Shown here in pieces: positions 35,383 through 45,545 of a stretch of 64,000 nt of DNA. The stretch lies in the NCBI GenBank assembly GCA_022495005.1, contig JAGYXB010000617.1:248001-312000 (forward strand), written 5' to 3'. The first letter of the stretch is position 1, and each line of letters begins with the position of its first letter. Below the pieces are notes generated by a model. It saw only the letters and a list, made by a program, of their open reading frames with translations, had not been told where the DNA came from and ran no database searches. Position numbers and translations under genes: made by a program. Source of the DNA: Rhyacophila brunnea (Eukaryota > Arthropoda > Insecta > Trichoptera > Rhyacophilidae).

Positions 35383-37847
35383 ATAAGTTGTTCTGCATAT
35401 TTTTGTTACCAATAATGATTATAATGTCCGTTTGAACGAAACTGGCCTCGGGTGAATTATAATAAAATATGTTTGTTATTTTTAATAATATGTAATTTCG
35501 CCAAGAATTAACAACCATATTTCATAGTGATTGGATTTTTACAAAATAATGTACAATATTTTGTTATTAAAGTTATCATGTTATAGTTAACGTAATCCAG
35601 ACTTTCGACGTGAAAAGGTTCATGCCTCAGTTGAGGCATGAACTGAGGTATAGCCTTAATCAGTACATATTATAGAAGAAGTCTAGGGTAGTAGCTATAA
35701 ACAAATTAAAATACCAATTTCTTTTACTGACCAATGTCTGTAAACTTTTTACGTTATGGTATGAAGACTATAAAATGTAATGGTTTATGTCACTTTGTAA
35801 AATGGGCAATAAAAATTATAAAAAACACTCGACAAACGCCCAATGTCACGTATTGAAACATATTATCATAATTACATAAATTGGACTCTTAACATTGTTA
35901 TTTTATTGGTAATGTACGTTCAATTCCATAAGACGGCGTAGGACAATGAATAAACCATTCCAGATAATAACACAATATTATGCTGTAAGTGTGCAAGTTG
36001 TAATGATCATAGAGCCCACAGCTCGAGTAAGATAGCTATAACTAACTTGTTATTGTGCGTACCATTGACTTATACTGGGCACATATTTACCAACTTCTTT
36101 TTGAACGGTCACTCTTGAACCACTAACTTTTCGGTTGACAGCCAAGCATGCTACCAAAAGCACCATCCGTAGCAAATGTACTTTTTTTTAAAGTTGTAAG
36201 AATACTGCGGTGTAGAAGGAAATAGGAATCTACAACGGTATGTTTTTCCGAAAATGACAGAATTTATGATGTAATTTCAGCGATCATTACTGGACAGGTA
36301 AATAAAGGATATTATATTGAAATTAGCTTTATTCTTACCAAAATTTGGTTTCTTACGTAAAACATTCTTCATACGGTAGTAATTTTCAATTACCTAGATT
36401 GTTTAGTTTTCCATTTTGTCAACAAAATGTGCGGTATCTAAGGGCGCACACTGCGAGTAGCTGTGCGATGCGCACGTAGCGCTAGAGACCAGCATCTTGC
36501 AGTGTGATCTGCCACTGAGACGATGTGCAGGTAAATGCACAGCAGTCAAAACTTAGAGAGGACTTTTTATGATTTATGTTCGTAAAGGTATGTATTTTAA
36601 AACTTCCTTTGGGTATGTCCATAGTTTGACGGAGGATACTAAGTGCATATACCATTGGCAAAGGGTGCCTGTTAAAGAAAAGTAAGCTGAGGCAGGTAAC
36701 CTAAAAAAGGACGTTGGACACACATTTATGGGACTTGAATTTGAATTTTGTTTCATTTTCATCACTAGATATTTCACTAAAAAGGTTCTGAAAATATTAA
36801 CTAAAAAATTCTAAGGCCTCATTAGTCATGTTTCGTGTCCAACAGACTGCTATAACAGATTCCTACCGCCCGTGAATACATAGTCATAGATAATAATTAC
36901 ATGCAAAGGAGTAGCTCACACAAGCAAGACTAGTTGAGTAAGACAAAACAAAAATCTAAGGACAAAACGTGTCAAACTACATACAAAATAAACTGAATAA
37001 TTATCCCAGTCGATTCTATAGACTCGGATACAGTCCAGCTACGTGTATAAACTGGCTTTACTTACTTTATGGGAATAAAATCGATTTTTTCTTAAAAAAG
37101 TAGGCTTTAGGCCTAATATGGAATCTTCGCCACTGAGCTAGGTTATACTAGCATAAATTCGAAATTTCAGTGAATTTCCTTGAAGTGTTTCAAAAAATTG
37201 TAGAAACGCACGATTTGTCTTATGACACGTTTCTTTTTGTAATTTTCATCGTTCTAAATTGTGACTTGGTCCGCACGTATTCGATCTGGCCTATCGAACG
37301 AAATACTTGTCATGTTTTTGGTTCATTATACTTTTGACTACAAGATAATTATTACTTTAAAAACGAAAGCAAAACGACCGTGATCTACTCTTGTATTATA
37401 TTATTTTGGCTGCGTTTCTTTATATTTATAAAATTATTACTAAATAGTGGTGACGAAAAGTTTGTTCGTGGAGTCTAAACTTTTCCTATTGTATCAACAA
37501 ATAAAAGCTGTATATAAATAGAGTGGTAGTCAAAGATGTTAATAAAGAAATCCCCTTTTTATGTTAATGCAGCTTTTGTTATATAATATTAAGTGAAGAA
37601 GTTATTTTGCATTGCCACCGATTCATGTGGAACATTTGTCACACATTTTGCTTAGAGATTTATTTTCCAGTGCCACACCAAGTAAAAACAACTCGCACAA
37701 CTGTTCCAAACATAAAACAGATTAATAAATAGAAAAGTGATGCTGGCTTCAAACCAGTCGTCGTAGAACAAGAAATATAAAGCCTCCGGAACGTCCTCAA
37801 ATAAAACCAATATTGAAACCTGGTTTTGTTTACGTAACATAGGTATT
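35383..37847. other. unassigned stretch with MITE scraps
   Basis: 35611-35650 contains GCCTCAGTTGAGGCATGAAC and CTGAGGTATAGCCTTAA, a terminal scrap of the TTAA MITE including a perfect palindrome ATGCCTCAGTTGAGGCAT. 36441-36515 (CACACTGCGAGTAGCTGTGC...GCAGTGTGATC) is a short repeat shared with about 6787. No gene was recognised; 36574-36777 and 37652-37923 minus frames have no motif. Confidence 0.4.
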
Positions 37848-37925
37848 CTACAGACGTAACTATTGAAAATAACATATTCTTTAACGTGTGTTTAAGTTTA
37901 TCCCGTATTTCGCCACTCCACAATT
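37848..37925. repeat. fragment related to the ~310-bp repeat family
   Basis: CTACAGACGTAACTATTGAA through TATCCCGTATTTCGCCACTC, shared with 1100-1190 and 59193-59290. Confidence 0.5.
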
Positions 37926-39011
37926 AAACATTGATTCTCTCACCTAGAAGGTCATCCCCTTCTCGTCATTTTTGTGTTTCATGGTTTTGTGATAAAAAAG
38001 CTGTGTGCAAAATGAAAATGGAGACACCTTAATTAAAACCACTACTTTTCTTTTCATGAGACGCAAAAGATGGTTGAGTTCTAGATTTTTTCTCTTTAAT
38101 GCACGTACCTATGCATAATTTGACATTTCCATCTATTTTTTTTTTTATATTTTTATAACTTATCTCTCGTTTCCTTTCGCATATAAAATTAGCTGGCATA
38201 AAAAAGCTCTTCTGAACTAGCTTTCGTTCAAAAAAATATCCAGATCATAACCATACATATAACATAACCGTTACCGGAATATACGTAACGAAGTAGGTAA
38301 AACTAAATACATACTGTATTTGGTTATATTTGGAATCTACTCGAAGAAATACTCAAGGTATAAAAAATGGGAATGTTATTAACTGGAGAATCCAACAATT
38401 TATTAGAAAATTAATGTCCACAGATAAAAGAACAAAATATATACGTAACCCTATCTACTCGCAGTACCTAATCACGGCGAAATTGAGGAATTATTATGAC
38501 AGTAAGATAAACTCTGAATTAATTAATGAGTATTCATATCTCAACTTAAGATATATGAACATTTAGATTTGATTGCAGTTACATTTAATTCGAATAATTA
38601 GAAGTGAGTAGATATTATAAGTAACACTAGTTATCAATATTACATAATGGGTTTTGTATACTTAAACTTTGTAATTGTACACCAATTCACTTCAAGATCC
38701 CTCAACGAAATGGCTGGTTTGGGTTGTTCACTTACCTGAAAAAATAGAAAGAAAACAATAATTAGCAAACAAACTTAGCTTAAGACACATAAAAAAGTAG
38801 GTAGGTAAATTTGAGAATCACCGAGATACCAAAACTAAACTTGAAATATGTTTAAATGAAGTAATCTTTATTCCGTTGTGAATGAATGAATTATTACAGA
38901 AAATTGAATAATAGAGCATTAATTCTTCATTGGAAATACAAACTTGGAAAACCTCCATAATTGCTGATAGTGATTAATTTACATGGACGTCGAAAATAAA
39001 TTTGAAACAAT
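37926..39011. other. unassigned AT-rich sequence
   Basis: No gene recognised. The 78-codon plus frame at 38330-38566 has a plausible amino-acid mix but no motif I can name. Confidence 0.35.
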
Positions 39012-39080
39012 CCTAACACCACTGGCGGCTCCCTCTATAGGTCATTCGGTCATTGACCTGCCAAAATAAATACCTAAAAG

Positions 39081-39230
39081 TGCGGCCACACCGGCAACAA
39101 GTCGCGCGACAACTCGTTAAATTTTACGATAATTATCATACTTGCTTAAGAAATTTTACGATAATTATCATGCTTATCGTAAAATTTAACGAGTTGTCGC
39201 GCGACTTGTTTTCGGTGTGGACCCGGCATT
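39081..39230. mobile_element. small hairpin MITE nested in the hAT element
   Basis: CCACACCGGCAACAAGTCGC... at 39086 is mirrored by the complement ending ...GGTGTGG at 39220. Arms of about 45 bp include GTCGCGCGACAACTCGTTAA and TTTTACGATAA. The centre repeats TTTTACGATAATTATCAT twice, itself an inverted repeat. A diverged relative may be 42591-42735. Confidence 0.75.
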
Positions 39231-39771
39231 ACAATTGACATAATAATATTAATAATATGTGCAATGTCATATATAATAATATTAATAATAATCAGTGGAT
39301 TTGAAATTATAGGGCGCGCGATATTGTGTCAACCCAGTCTATTGGGCTTTTTTTGTTTGGGCGATAATTCCCTGAACAAAAATATTGTGTTCGCCGGCAG
39401 TCTGAAAATTGACCCAAATTGAATATTTTTATAAAATTTTCTCTCTCGTTTCTCATACATAAGACAGAGATCGATATAACACAAAATACGAGATCGAAGC
39501 TTGTAACGGTGCGTGAATTACTGTAATATCGGCAATGCCCGAGTGTGAGACAAAAGATTTTTTCACCTAATTAAATGAAACAAAATGATAACACTGACTA
39601 GATAATTGGTCTCAAGACGCAACTGTGTATGCGGTTCGGATTCGTTGACAGGTTTTGACGAATGCCTTTGGTTATTTTAATAATATATAAGGAGGTTTTG
39701 GTGATTTATAACATTTTTGTGAAGCAGTTAGTACGCACGCAGTAGCAGTTGAAGTCTGTGATACAATTATA

Positions 39772-40272
39772 ATGGAAATGGAAGCACGATTTGCATCCAA
39801 CGATCATCTCATTATATCCGATTTGTTCAATAAAGAAAATTACACTGATTTTAAAAATAATTTTCCCACACGTCAAGTAAATTTGGTAAAACTGTTAGAA
39901 GAAATAAACATAATCAAGTTAAAAATGAATTATTGGTGTTTTATCAACGAGATGATTTGCATGGCGCTATTAGTGCAGTTTCTCTTCTACATTTTTTACT
40001 CAGCAATAATTTCAACGAAACATTTTCCGAGTCGATCAAAGTTCTCCAATTTATTTGCGTCATACCAATGACAACAGTTGAAAGTGAAAGATGTTTTTCC
40101 ACTCTCAAAAGAATAAAAACCTTTCTACGCAATAGGGCCAGGATAGACTGACCGCTCTTGCAATGCTCAGTATTGAAAAAAAATATGTGGGAAAAATAGA
40201 CAATTTTTATAATCGTTGATTGATGATTTTTCAAAAAGCAAAGAAAGAAAAGTGGACCTGATTTACAAAAAA
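39772..40272 (+). pseudogene. hAT (ZMYM1-like) transposase remnant with C-terminal dimerisation region
   Basis: ATG at 39772 opens MEMEARFASNDHLIISDLFN and runs to about 39925. The frame then shifts to VFYQRDDLHGAISAVSLLHF, FSESIKVLQFICVIPMTT and VESERCFSTLKRIKTFLRN. After a stop/frame change, LTALAMLSIEKKYVGKIDNF and a KERKVDL-like end follow. (S/T)VESERCFSTLKRIKT.LR followed by LxxLAMLSIE is the hallmark of the hAT dimerisation domain in ZMYM1-like insect proteins. The RNase-H-like catalytic core and zinc fingers are missing. At least two frameshifts are present. Confidence 0.88.
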
Positions 40273-40508
40273 ATTATAACGCGTTGTGTGCAATTTCGGT
40301 TAACGATGGGTTGGCGTTATGAAAAACGGACATTTTTTGAAGGGTTAGTAGGTACCGACCTATAACAATTTCTAGCACTTATTCTATAATGTATAAAAAG
40401 TCAATTTGCAATACGTCTTTTCAGTATACAACGAAAAGGCAAATTAAAATAATATATTCAAAATTGACCTGCTAGGTTTTTCCGGATTAAGCCGCCAATG
40501 CCTAACAC

Positions 40509-41069
40509 CATCTACGAATCAAGTCGAATCAAATGTAACTTAATTCAAATTACGACGATAGTAGCCTTTATTTAAATTTGAAAATACAACAGATAGCGTA
40601 GATGCCGTAGATTGTAGAAAGGTGGATAGGTAGATTAGATAGTGCCTGTGCTAGTCGGTCCAGGATTTTTTCAAGGATTATGTCCAATGTAGAAGTAGAT
40701 CCAAAAAAAATACTGTCGACTGAGGATACTTGATGTAAATTGGACTAAACCTTGCCCGGTCTGTGATGCAAATTCACGTGACACAGGATCTGCAATGTTT
40801 TATATTACAATTATTTATATGCTCTTTATCATATCTGACCCATTTGTAGAAATATTTATGAAGATTGACAAAAAAGTCATAAGTACCTATCCATTTTAAA
40901 ATACTGTCCTATCGTGAAACTAATACGCAATGTGACTTGTGACCGTGACGCGGTAAAAGAACGGTTAAACACCGATTGCTGGTTCGAGAGGTTAAAACGC
41001 AAAATAGATTAATACGTTAAGATCACAATCAATTTAGAATGCAATGTATATAATTGTATGTAATGTATA
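40509..41069. other. unassigned sequence
   Basis: No gene recognised; AT-rich. Confidence 0.35.
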
Positions 41070-41074
41070 CAATT

Positions 41075-41715
41075 GATGCCTTTGAGATGTGGTGTTGGCG
41101 CCGAATGCTTCGTATTTCTTGGACGGAGCACAGGACGAACCGGTCAATCATCCAGAGACTGCAGATAAAGAAACGGCTCTAAACAATATGTCCGAGATGA
41201 ATTCTGCAGTTTTTTGGACATATTGTACGGCGCGGACCGGACAATCTGGAGAGACTGGTGATATTGGGTGGTCTCCAAGGGCCTTATGTTGTAACTTGCG
41301 AGTTGAAGTCGCCCGGTCGACATGACGTCATATGACATCATTGTGACGTACTACCGGAGTGAGTCAAAGCATTTGAGAAATTAACGCTACTCTAATACTG
41401 GCGTTATTTAATGTCCCCATACACGACTAGGTGTTTCAGCATAATGATATCTAAGGTGAGCCGTGTGCGTTGGGCGGCTTGCCTCGAGCGTGTATTGAGC
41501 TTACGTCACAATTACGTCGGGTGACTTCATATCATAAGTTATAACATAAGGGGGCAGGGAAGGCGAAGCAGAGGAAGAGCGTCTGCGCGCTGGAGCGACC
41601 AAGTGAAAGAGCTGACTGGCACCATTCATTCTGCCCTGCGAGAAGCGGAAGATCGATAAGGATGGAAAGTCTCGGTCGCTTCAAAGGAGGACAAAATTTA
41701 AAAGTGGTCACGATC
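41075..41715 (+). pseudogene. RTE-type LINE tail split by a MITE
   Basis: The plus strand reads AFEMWCWRRMLRISWTEHRT, then KKRL, ILQFFGHIVRRGPDNLERL (41082-41270, with one or two stops). It is interrupted by the MITE at 41282-41551 and resumes GRRSRGRASARWSDQVKEL and ALREAEDR. This is the end of an insect endonuclease/reverse-transcriptase: FEMWCWRR.L.I.WTE..TN and G(H/Y)I.RR...LE are standard blocks. A short HDPQQ-like end follows. It is inactive. Confidence 0.85.
41282..41551 (+). mobile_element. CCTTATGTTATAAC MITE, copy 1, nested in the LINE
   Basis: A 270-bp element with inverted ends CCTTATGTTGTAACTTG and the complement of CCTTATGTTATAACTT, then CACCCG on both. The LINE reading continues on both sides, which fixes the ends. 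GGG occurs on both flanks (41279-41281, 41552-41554) and may be a 3-bp duplication. A second copy is at 58913-59187. It contains ACGTCATATGACATCATTGT and several TGACGT motifs. Confidence 0.88.
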
Positions 41716-42590
41716 CTCAGCAATAAGAGAAACGTATACCTACATTATAGTATTATGATCAAACTCGATGATAGACGGTAAACACTAATTTACAACGAAA
41801 TTGACCGACCACAAAACGTCGTAACTGTGATTGAAACATTAAAAATTGTAAAAAAAAAAAAAGGTATTATGTCACGCCACTCGAAATGCAGCGTCGCAAA
41901 GTGACGGAAACGAGCATATTATTTAACATTTAATGATAACATTACACTTCCTCGGGTTTAAAATACATAAGCAGACAATTTTACGGGCGTTGGATCACTT
42001 AAAGTCATGCGTTTCGCACGACGTAATAATATCCGCGCTTGTCGAAGCGAGACGAAAATAAAACTTAATATTCTTTTAATATAAAAAGTATTATACACGA
42101 AAATGTATTATAGTGTAGTGGTCGATTTTGGCAGGTTGAGATTTTTCCTGATAAATTCCTGAGGGCGCGAAACTACCAATGCCAAAATCTCCCCAATGCT
42201 ATAGGCTACACGCCCATGCATGAGCGCTGTCGGTTAGTTACGAGAACCGTTTCAATAAGTGTGATTAAGAATTATTAGTACGTTCTTTAACGTAATATCT
42301 TTTTCAATAAATACTGTGAAACTACTATTATATGAAGCATAATAATTTGCTTAAAATAATATATTTTTTACTAATTTGTCCAATCATAGCATGAATATTT
42401 GGTTAAAAGAACGAATAATTAGTATTGGTAAAATTTTCCACCATTTTATATTAGATTGAGACCACGGTAAAAATAATAATGCATTGATTGAACTTTGGTT
42501 TTCGCTGTAGATTTAAATTTTAATTTGAAACAAATTCATGACATTTGTACATAATTAGGAACAGTAAAAAATATATTCGTAAATACTTAG
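41716..42590. other. unassigned sequence with a possible small MITE
   Basis: 42109-42203 has approximate inverted ends (TATAGTGTAGTGGTCGATTT against the complement of TATAGCATTGGGGAGATTTT, then TGGCA on both), fitting a ~95-bp MITE, but no second copy is present. No gene recognised. Confidence 0.4.
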
Positions 42591-42735
42591 GGCTTGGACA
42601 CACGTAACTTGTCGCGTTCGCGCCGCGTTGACGAGGATATTAAGTCGGTTTGATTATGCCAGATGTGAATTGCATGATCAATGCAAAAACCGACCTAGTA
42701 TCAACGAGGCAACTTGCAACACCGCTCGTGCATCC
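42591..42735. repeat. imperfect inverted repeat, possible MITE
   Basis: GACACACGTAACTTGTCGCG and GTTGACGAGGATATTAAGTC(GGTTT) are mirrored by AAACCGACCTAGTATCAACG and AGGCAACTTGC. It resembles the termini of the nested MITE at 39081. Confidence 0.45.
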
Positions 42736-42760
42736 AGTAAATAGTGTAGGAGAGGAGACT

Positions 42761-43010
42761 ATATTTATTTATTATTATTATTTATTAAACTGGCGCTAGG
42801 GGCCGTTCAGGTCCATGGCCGACTGCACAACGTTTCTCCAGGCATCTCTGTCCAGCGCTCTCTCTTCCCAGTTGACTATCCCCAGCCTTTCCGCATCCCT
42901 TTGAATGTTGTCCGCCCATCTCCGTCGAGGGCGGCCAAGAGGTCGAGTGCCAGCTGGTGTGCCTTTGTAAATCCTATAGAGAGTTCTAGATCTTTCAGAT
43001 CGTACAACGT
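42761..43010 (-). mobile_element. RTE-type LINE, 5'-truncated, with perfect 12-bp duplication
   Basis: The minus strand reads VVRSERSRTLYRIYKGTPAG, TRPLGRPRRRWADNIQRDAE, RLGIVNWEERALDRDAWRNV and VQSAMDLNGP to a stop (about 42795), without interruption, followed by a short (AAT)n tail. It is bounded by GGAGAGGAGACT at 42749-42760 and 43011-43022. GRPRRRW and W..RALDR..WR are the conserved C-terminal blocks. The clean frame and perfect duplication indicate a young, heavily truncated insertion. Confidence 0.93.
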
Positions 43011-43244
43011 GGAGAGGAGACTGTATGTTTATTATAAATAACGCAACTAATTCAATAAATTACATAATTATGTACCTATGTAAAACATGGATGATGTTAA
43101 TTAATATTACTGTGTTATATAAAATGGTGACATGTAAATTATACGTAAAACATTTTTCACCGTGACCTTTTATCGGAAAGAGGTGACCGTATACTATACG
43201 GTACCCAATTTTATCAGATTCAATATGAACATTAACTCAAGTTT

Positions 43245-43523
43245 CATAGCTGATTTTGGCAAAATTCAAGAATTCAAGAATGAAAACCTATCCTAACAAA
43301 CAATCCAGTATATCGGCTATTTTAAAAATTTGTTTGCTGCTGGCTTCCTATAAAATTTACAGTGTAAAGTGTAAATCGACAAGAAACGTGTTTTATTTTG
43401 ACATGAATTTTATGTCAGTACTATACCTACGACCCAACGAGATTGGACGATCCTTAATATACGGCCATAATATATTTCCGATACAACATTTCCCGGTGAA
43501 GTGTGATACGGCGAACTGCATAC
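43245..43523 (+). repeat. dispersed repeat hosting the next element
   Basis: 43250-43350 matches 2575-2690. 43396-43523 (GACATGAATTTTATGTCAGT, ATATACGGCCAT, GGTGAAGTGTGATAC) matches 56345-56428. The match at 56.4 kb runs on past the point where the element at 43524 begins. Confidence 0.65.
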
Positions 43524-44261
43524 TGATGGTGAAAAATTGACTACTCGTAACCTAGTTTCGCGTTAAAGTTGACTCCTCGTAACCACCATTTTCACTACTT
43601 TACAGGGGAGCATTAAAACTGAATAAAACGAAAAGTATTGAAAATAAAGCAAAACCAAAAATACCCTTTGTTTGTTTAAATAGTGAAACAATGTTTTTAT
43701 TTATCAGATAATGTTAACATTTTTATGAAACATAGAAGTTATTCACGAAAATATATTTTACAAGGTTACAATATACGACAAAAGAAGCTAAATTCTATAA
43801 TACAAGGAAACAGTTCATACTAAATGGAACCTCTCAATCCGATCTCAATCAGTTTGATTTCTTGTAAAACGTGGCATTCTAAAGGTAGGATTACATTTTT
43901 TAATTCCTACAAATCTTGAAATTTTGAAAGAACTGCCAAACGTCCGAGCTACCAACTTTTAAAATGCGTCATTCTACAATGCAATTTTATTAAGATATTA
44001 AATGTTGACACCTCGTAAGCCGTAACGTTGATTCCTTGTAACTTAAACTTTTTCCATTAACACCTATAGGTAGGTACATTATGGTTACGAGGTAACTACT
44101 TTTGTTATTATGACGTTTCTTGTAACTTTGAGTTAACAGATAGGTAGGTATTGAAAATCTGAACAAGTTGGCATTCATAGGCCATTTTGGACAAAAAATA
44201 GGTTACGAGGGGTTAACTTTAAAGCGAAACTGGGTTACGAGTAGTCAATTTCTCACCATCG
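43524..44261 (+). mobile_element. long-TIR element with 4-bp ATAC duplication and repeated GTTACGAG motifs
   Basis: A 738-bp element with inverted ends of about 55 bp: TGATGGTGAAAAATTGACTA then CTCGTAACC, AGTTTCGC(G/T)TTAAAGTT and CTCGTAACC, against the complement of CGATGGTGAGAAATTGACTA and the same following blocks. Flanks are ATAC at 43520-43523 and 44262-44265. The repeat into which it inserted exists uninterrupted at 56425-56428 (GCATACGTA). The motif CTCGTAAC or its complement occurs about eight times, also internally. No coding sequence. A 4-bp duplication is rare; superfamily is not assigned. Confidence 0.88.
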
Positions 44262-44265
44262 ATAC

Positions 44266-44784
44266 GTACAAGTTTCCGGACACGCTTACGATGATAGATA
44301 CGACGTAACATTATTAATATAACATTTAACGTATTTCTTTATTTCTTTCAGAGATTATGATTCACATAAAAATATAGCAAACGCAAGTTGTTCAACATAA
44401 AAAAAATCTTTCCTAATTATTATAATTAATTTTCAACATCCGTCGTGGTCAACCAATGTCCAGATTAATGACAAACAAAGAATCGATGTCATCGAAATGT
44501 AAAGTTTAACCATAACTATCGTAAAATAACTTGGAATAAAGCCACGTCCTGGTGCGGAAGACGTGGTATTTTACTTATTTTCTGTCTTGCATGCAAATTT
44601 ATTGTATATTTTTTGTCACGATAAAACCACATTGTAATTTGATCGACGGATCATTTATATGTCGTACGTGCAATAAAATTACGTTTAATTAATTCGCAGA
44701 ATTTGAAGACAATGTTATTTGAATCCGATCACAGTTATCAAAAAAGACATGTGCGTCTTCGGATAGGCTGTAATCTACTATCCA
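44266..44784. other. unassigned sequence
   Basis: Contains a small stem-loop CCACGTC...GACGTGG at about 44542-44566. No gene recognised. Confidence 0.35.
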
Positions 44785-44960
44785 GTGTCAAAACTAGCAG
44801 TGATTAATGACAACACTTTTTTTAACTATCGAGGAGGCATTAAAAATGAATACACAAAAAATACGAAATTTCCCATTCGTTGTGAAAATGTTAAGTTTAG
44901 CTATATTTTGAGCACTCGCTCTTCTCCTACTGTCCAATGCAATTACTGCTCAACGGTAAG

Positions 44961-45122
44961 AGGAACTACGCCTCAGTTTAAAATGCAAGGATTCTCACAG
45001 CATATAGGAATAGGAATAATAATGTTTAATACTTCCCTACAAGGAACTACGCCTCAGTTTAAAATGCAAGGATTCTCACAGTATATAGGAATAGGAATAA
45101 CAATGTTTAATACTTCCCTACA
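44961..45122 (+). repeat. 81-bp tandem duplication in an open frame
   Basis: AGGAACTACGCCTCAGTTTA at 44961 begins again at 45042; the two 81-bp units differ at two positions. They lie in a 133-codon stop-free frame (44785-45186, first codon GTG, no ATG start) and so encode GTTPQFKMQGFSQ(H/Y)IGIGI twice. The frame ends in a hydrophobic/aromatic tail. No known domain. Length divisible by three may be chance, and the frame is not clearly a gene. Confidence 0.7.
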
Positions 45123-45186
45123 AAATTCATACATCATAACAGAATATAAACATTTTTTTTACATCTTCACGACGCAATATTTATGA

Positions 45187-45545
45187 CCCTAAGGTGCGAT
45201 CGACCTACGTCCACCCCGCGATCGACGCATTGGGGGTGCGTGCTATAAAATTATCTTAAAACAATATTTACTAGAGTTGACACTTTGCACTTTGGCTCTA
45301 GGATTACAATGGTGGAACTGTAAAATATTCTAAAAAAATATTTTTTGCAGATATTAAGTATTTATTTACATATTTATTACTACATAATATATTAATACAA
45401 GTGAATATCATTTGATCTAATTTCAAACGAGATAATCAGACAAAGAGGCGTACCAGTGTAGTAAAAAGAGCAAAGTTATAAAGTTCACACTCCAACATCA
45501 GTAATAGGTCTACCATATTGAGTAGATCTACAACTAGTGTCAAAA
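45187..45545 (+). mobile_element. possible hAT remnant (GCGATCGAC-rich end)
   Basis: GGTGCGATCGACCTACG and CCGCGATCGACGCATTGG resemble 53115-53150 (GGTGCGATCGACCACTC, CTGCGATCGGCGAGTTGG). Near 45515-45545 GAGTAGATCTACAACTAG could belong to the other end. Limits are uncertain. Confidence 0.35.

Larger units (their letters stand above)
39020..40500 (+). mobile_element. hAT element (ZMYM-type) with perfect 8-bp duplication
   Basis: A 1481-bp element with inverted ends CACTGGCGGCT and the complement of CATTGGCGGCT, bounded exactly by CCTAACAC at 39012-39019 and 40501-40508. It holds a transposase remnant (39772-40272) and, near its left end, a nested hairpin MITE (39081-39230). The autonomous gene would be longer, so this is an internally deleted copy. 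Confidence 0.95.
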
